64,000 nt of DNA from the NCBI GenBank assembly GCA_028829895.1, contig CM054181.1, positions 43,764,759 to 43,828,758 of the forward strand, read 5' to 3'. This DNA comes from Sinotaia quadrata (taxonomy: Eukaryota; Mollusca; Gastropoda; Architaenioglossa; Viviparidae). The translations under genes and the position numbers were made by a program. Positions 60,593 through 64,000 of the stretch are shown here, one piece after another. Within the stretch, counting starts at the first letter, position 1; each line of letters starts with the position of its first letter. Under the pieces are notes generated by a model. The model was not told the DNA's origin. It searched no databases and saw nothing but the letters and a program-made list of their open reading frames with translations.

Positions 60593-60826
60593 TTTTAAAA
60601 GTTAGCTCTTTATAAATGACACAAGCAGATGGCAGATTTTCAAAATTAGCTCTTTATAAATGACACAAGTAGATGACATACAGTTTTTAAAAGTTAGCTC
60701 TTTATAAATGACACAAATAGATGACATAGTTTTTAAAAGTTAGCTCTTTATAAATGACACAAGCAGATGACATACAGTTGTTAAAAGTTAACTCTTTATA
60801 AATGACACAAGTAGATGATATACAGT
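60593..60826. repeat. ~45-48-bp minisatellite interrupted by a solo LTR
   Basis: The unit ttttaaaagttagctcttta followed by taaatgacacaagtagatga and catacag occurs about five times. It resumes for one degenerate copy at 61744-61785 after the LTR. Confidence 0.92.
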
Positions 60827-61743
60827 TGTAGCCCTTGTTTAGGTATTTGTGTGTGTCATCGTGTATGTATGTGTATAGTCGCATCCCCACGCGTGCAGCA
60901 AAGTAGGTCATCGGCCGCTAGTGTGAATCACCGGTGAGTGCGTGCTTTTATTGTTTATGACCACTCCCTTTGTTTTAAAGCGCACGCTATATTGACGCTA
61001 GCTGTGTTAGAGTACGTGTTTTTATTATTATATACTGTTTTAGGTAGTTAGTGAGTGAAGTTAATATTTATATAGTTAGAAAGGAAATAGTTTATATTTT
61101 TAGTTGATGTATTTTTGTATGATGAATAATGTTATTGTATTTGTGTATTTTGTAATTTATGTGTGTGTGAATGCTTTTCCTGAAGCCCGCCAACACAGAT
61201 TTTATTTTATTAAAGGTTTAATTCTTTAGATTATATATATGAAAAGATCTGTATATTAAAGTATAATTATAGTAGTTTTATTGTATATTTGAATTATTAT
61301 GTAATTGTTAGGCATATAGCTATAATTGTTAGTTGAAAGCAAGTAAAGAAACACAAAAGTTATTTTTAGAAGCCTTTCCACACTAGATTTTCATTTTCAT
61401 AACCCGTGGGCTTCGGGGAGGGCCGCTCCAATAGGATATAATGAGCGTGTGTGGTTTGAGTGAGCTACAACAATTAGAGTCACCTAGAGTCTCGGCATTG
61501 GTAGTAAAACTACTTTGAGTGTCTGCCTCTGAGTCATCCTTGGTCGTCTGTTGGCGGTGTGTCGCCGAAATAAAGATCCTATGAAAATGTAAAACACGTG
61601 TTGCGTGTTCTGCCTCTCTCCTGCTGTGGCTGCCGTAGCGGTATCGTCCCATTGTATCTTCATCGTTTCAATCATCGCCTCGCACCCTGGGGTGACCCAT
61701 ATGACGAACAACTACAACAACCACACTCGATCCATCCACAACA
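60827..61743 (+). mobile_element. Solo LTR of the 22018-25948 family
   Basis: 917 bp, starting TGTAGCCCTTGTT and ending CCATCCACAACA, flanked on both sides by CAGT (60823-60826 and 61744-61747) as a 4-bp target duplication. It is highly similar to the young LTRs but on the + strand and moderately diverged. AATAAAG polyadenylation signal at about 61569. Predicted - strand ORFs here are LTR sequence. Confidence 0.92.
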
Positions 61744-62283
61744 CAGTTTTTAAAAGTTAGCTCGGGAAGGTACAAGTAGATGACTAATTAAACTTCTAGC
61801 TGCTGTGATCAAAGTTAAACTTAACAACTTAATATAGTAAAATGGTGAAGTGGTACAGAAATGATCAGATAATAAATAATAATTCAAATTTTTTAAGCCA
61901 GTAAGCCATTAAATGTAAAGCTGACTTTATAACCCAAATTTGAGTGCTGAATATAATGAGACAAATAAAGGAGTTTAAAAAAATACAAGGACCCATTGTA
62001 CTTTTGCATTTTGTCAGCCTAAAGATTTTACCAGGACAAATGGAATGTGCACACCCGCTAAGTTTAAAAGTTTGAAATAAATATTACATAAGTGCAGAGA
62101 GCCATATTATCAGAGTGACCACTCCTAATTCTATGCATATATGTGGCCAATTTTTTTTTTAGGTACTTTATGTAAAAATTCCCACACATCACCTCTGTAG
62201 ACCATAATTTTTTTTTTGTCAGAATACTGTTCACATTTTGTAGGCACCCAAGTTTGTTTCACATGAGAGACATGCATTTTTTT

Positions 62284-62285
<2 letters not shown>

Positions 62286-62322
<37 letters not shown>
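62286..62322. repeat. (GT)n microsatellite
   Basis: About 18 GT dinucleotides followed by GCGTGCATG. Confidence 0.95.
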
Positions 62323-62326
<4 letters not shown>

Positions 62327-63142
62327 CATGTATGTGTATGTGATTTATATCTGTTGGCAATATAATTTCTTTCACTGTTTGGAGTTGTGATTAAAAAGCA
62401 AAGTTCAAATAATACCATGTTTATTAAGAAGGACATGAGTTTTAATCTTAATATAAAATTTGACACAAAGAGGTGAGTGTATGACACAATTTGTCTTTGC
62501 TCTTCAAACATTCCTGAAATAACTATATTGAAGAAAATTAAGAAAATCAAAAACAAAGCCTCTTAACAAACTAAAGCAGTAAAATTGCATAACAAATAGT
62601 GATGTGATAGAGACTAAGGAAAGGTGAAGCAACAAAGATTGAGGAGTGATATCAACAGACCTATGTCCATTCAGTAATGCAATTCACTTCTGTATTTTAA
62701 GAAAGACAGTCATTGACACTTAAATATGTTATGCAATGTATTGTTACAAAATAATACAATACCACATATAAATGTTATACAATTTATATTTATTATAAAA
62801 TAGTTCTTTTTCTGTGCTTTACAGCTAGACAATAAATGCCTTCTATATGTTATACAATTTATTATTTTAAAAATTTGTAAAAAAAAATATACACACATCA
62901 ATAAATGCAAAGTGGTATAGACTGATATATTCTAGCCTATATAAAGCCTAGTAATATTATTTATTAGGTTTGAAAATCCCCCCACTTAAAGTGGCATTTT
63001 GTTGCATTTTCTCTTTCTCCATTAATAATTGCTAATGAAAATCCCCTGTTAGACATTGTTGGAGACTAAAGAATGATGTATCTTGGAGGTGTAATAAATG
63101 AACTAGTGAACAATAAATAATTTCTTATAACATGATGTAACT

Positions 63143-63210
63143 GCTGTACTCTGGGGTGACTTTGAAATAATGAATCATAACAATATTAGCATTTAGTTAT
63201 GATACAAAAA
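63143..63210 (+). repeat. Short dispersed repeat, partner at 30679-30750
   Basis: Described at the partner. Confidence 0.7.
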
Positions 63211-63334
63211 CTATGTTACTATCTACACCTAAGTTATAAATATATTAGCAAACTTTTGCTGTTTTATTAATTGTTAAAATTGTTAATTTTATTTTGTCAT
63301 TTTCTTTTTTTTAAAATAATGCTAAAATACTTTT

Positions 63335-63459
63335 AGCTTTACTCTTATTACTGAACTAAGTAATTTTATATTAGTCATAATCCAAATTTCAATCTCTTAT
63401 TACTGAACTAAGCTACACTTTGTATTTAACACATAATCCATATTTCAATCTCTTAAAAG
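63335..63459 (+). repeat. Duplicated acceptor region of exon 18
   Basis: The phrases tcttattactgaactaag and cataatcca(a/t)atttcaatctctta each occur twice. The second tcaatctctta runs into the functional acceptor aaaag at 63459. Confidence 0.7.
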
Positions 63460-63763
63460 ATGAATGCCACTGATGCAGATGTCAATCGCCCAGATGAGAT
63501 TCGTTATTCACTGTTAGATGGTCGTGACAGTAAGTATTTTCGAATTGATCCTGTCAGTGGTCAGTTGTACTTGACCAGCACTCTGGACAGAGACAGGCAA
63601 GAAGGACCAAGCTTCTCTATTACTGTCCAGGCTGTAGATGAACCAACAGAGCCCAATTACAGTTATACTACTGTGATAGTCAGCCCCAAAGACATCAATG
63701 ACAATGATCCAAGTTTTAAAACCTCTCCACTGCAGGGATCTGTAAAGGAAAATTCACCACCAA
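63460..63763 (+). CDS. Cadherin exon 18 of window (last seen)
   Basis: Phase 0 entry after acceptor cttaaaag; phase 1 exit at strong donor gtaagt. It encodes MNATDADVNRPDEIRYSL, FRIDPVSGQLYLTSTLDRD, FSITVQAVDEP and linker SPKDINDNDPSF. It then opens the next repeat with VKENSPPS. It is the most canonical single exon, carrying nearly a full EC repeat. The leading ATG is internal. Motifs NAT and NYS are potential N-glycosylation sites. Confidence 0.95.
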
Positions 63764-64000
63764 GTAAGTGGTTATAAATTTTACAACTAGAATTTAATAT
63801 TCAGCAAAATATAATTATATATAAAACCAAAATATATACAAAGATTGGGAATTTAGTACATTGCATTTGTGTTATTTAGTATGTTATGCACAAAAAAGAT
63901 TTGAAGAATTGATTTAATGTCAGTGTCAGTGAATGGTTTATTTAGAATTATATATATATATTATGTAGAATAGTTTGCCTTTGAAATTAAATACATCCTA
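63764..64000 (+). other. Start of next intron
   Basis: The cadherin gene continues beyond the window, since the last exon ends in phase 1 in the middle of an EC repeat. The sequence shown is AT-rich with no feature. Confidence 0.85.

Larger units (their letters stand above)
57947..63459 (+). other. Intron with junction-derived repeats and a solo LTR
   Basis: Besides listed features, 58420-58470 is CA-rich and 60015-60040 is an (AC)n/(AT)n run. 58560-60580 and 61800-62280 show no recognisable feature. Confidence 0.7.
2057..63763 (+). other. Partial gene model: giant non-classical cadherin, 18 internal exons
   Basis: The exons are 2057-2239, 2733-3003, 4028-4178, 7721-7819, 8882-8990, 9260-9398, 11507-11760, 13222-13499, 14979-15131, 18515-18808, 20707-20853, 26021-26251, 33800-33997, 39803-40004, 42534-42698, 52247-52371, 57773-57946 and 63460-63763. 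Intron phases in order are 1,2,0,0,1,2,1,0,0,0,0,0,0,1,1,0,0, and every junction is frame-compatible. The conceptual product is about 1159 residues, made only of cadherin repeats with LDYE/LDRE-, DRDxG- and DxNDNxPxF-type motifs. Cadherin repeats bind calcium between domains and mediate cell-cell adhesion outside the cell. Both termini and the membrane anchor are missing, so the subfamily (Fat, Dachsous, CDH23 or PCDH15-like) cannot be fixed from this window. Confidence 0.93.

Noticed and set aside
1..64000. CRISPR-like spacing in the minisatellites (38-70-bp units)
   Set aside because: Units are fully repetitive with no unique spacers, there are no Cas genes, and the locus is plainly eukaryotic.

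Overview
This window is eukaryotic genomic DNA, AT-rich and intron-dominated. It is almost certainly from an invertebrate; a lophotrochozoan such as a mollusc is my best guess, based on gene style, transposon types and microsatellite load, and this is inference only. There is no prokaryotic gene organisation. The only host gene I can support is one very large cadherin gene on the + strand. Its 5' and 3' ends both lie outside the window.

I built the gene model by eye from 18 internal exons between 2057 and 63763. Each has an AG acceptor and a GT donor, and the reading-frame phase matches at all 17 junctions. Together they give about 3477 coding bases, roughly 1159 residues, or about 5% of the window. 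Everything encoded is extracellular: ten complete cadherin (EC) repeats plus a partial repeat at each end, with 11 inter-repeat linkers. Six linkers keep a recognisable DxNDN-type calcium motif and five are degenerate. There is no signal peptide, EGF/laminin-G domain, transmembrane segment or cytoplasmic tail here, so I call it a large non-classical (Fat/Dachsous/CDH23/PCDH15-like) cadherin without a gene symbol.

The introns carry mobile elements of several ages. (1) 22018-25948 is a recently inserted non-autonomous LTR retrotransposon on the - strand, with near-identical 997-bp LTRs, a primer site resembling the 3' end of serine tRNA, and a polypurine tract. Related solo or partial LTRs lie at 26343-27178, 60827-61743 and 50892-52040; the last is split by a LINE reverse-transcriptase remnant. 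(2) 34945-35990 is a decayed Ty3/gypsy integrase fragment followed by LTR-like sequence. That sequence resembles an intact-looking 1.7-kb solo LTR at 52908-54629, which sits inside a (GA)n tract. (3) 44178-46936 is a DNA transposon with perfect 15-bp terminal inverted repeats, a 6-bp target duplication and a zinc-finger ORF. (4) 5491-5925 is a broken BED-finger hAT-family remnant.

The rest of the introns are microsatellites, minisatellites and old dispersed repeats. The most unusual recurring pattern is that many tandem repeats are anchored on the gene's own exon-intron junctions. Next to exons 4, 5, 10, 13, 17 and 18 the repeated unit contains a copy of the splice site, and for exon 17 a copy of the exon end as well. 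A second notable structure is an inverted repeat of about 200 bp flanking exon 9. I found no tRNA, rRNA, CRISPR array or second host gene.
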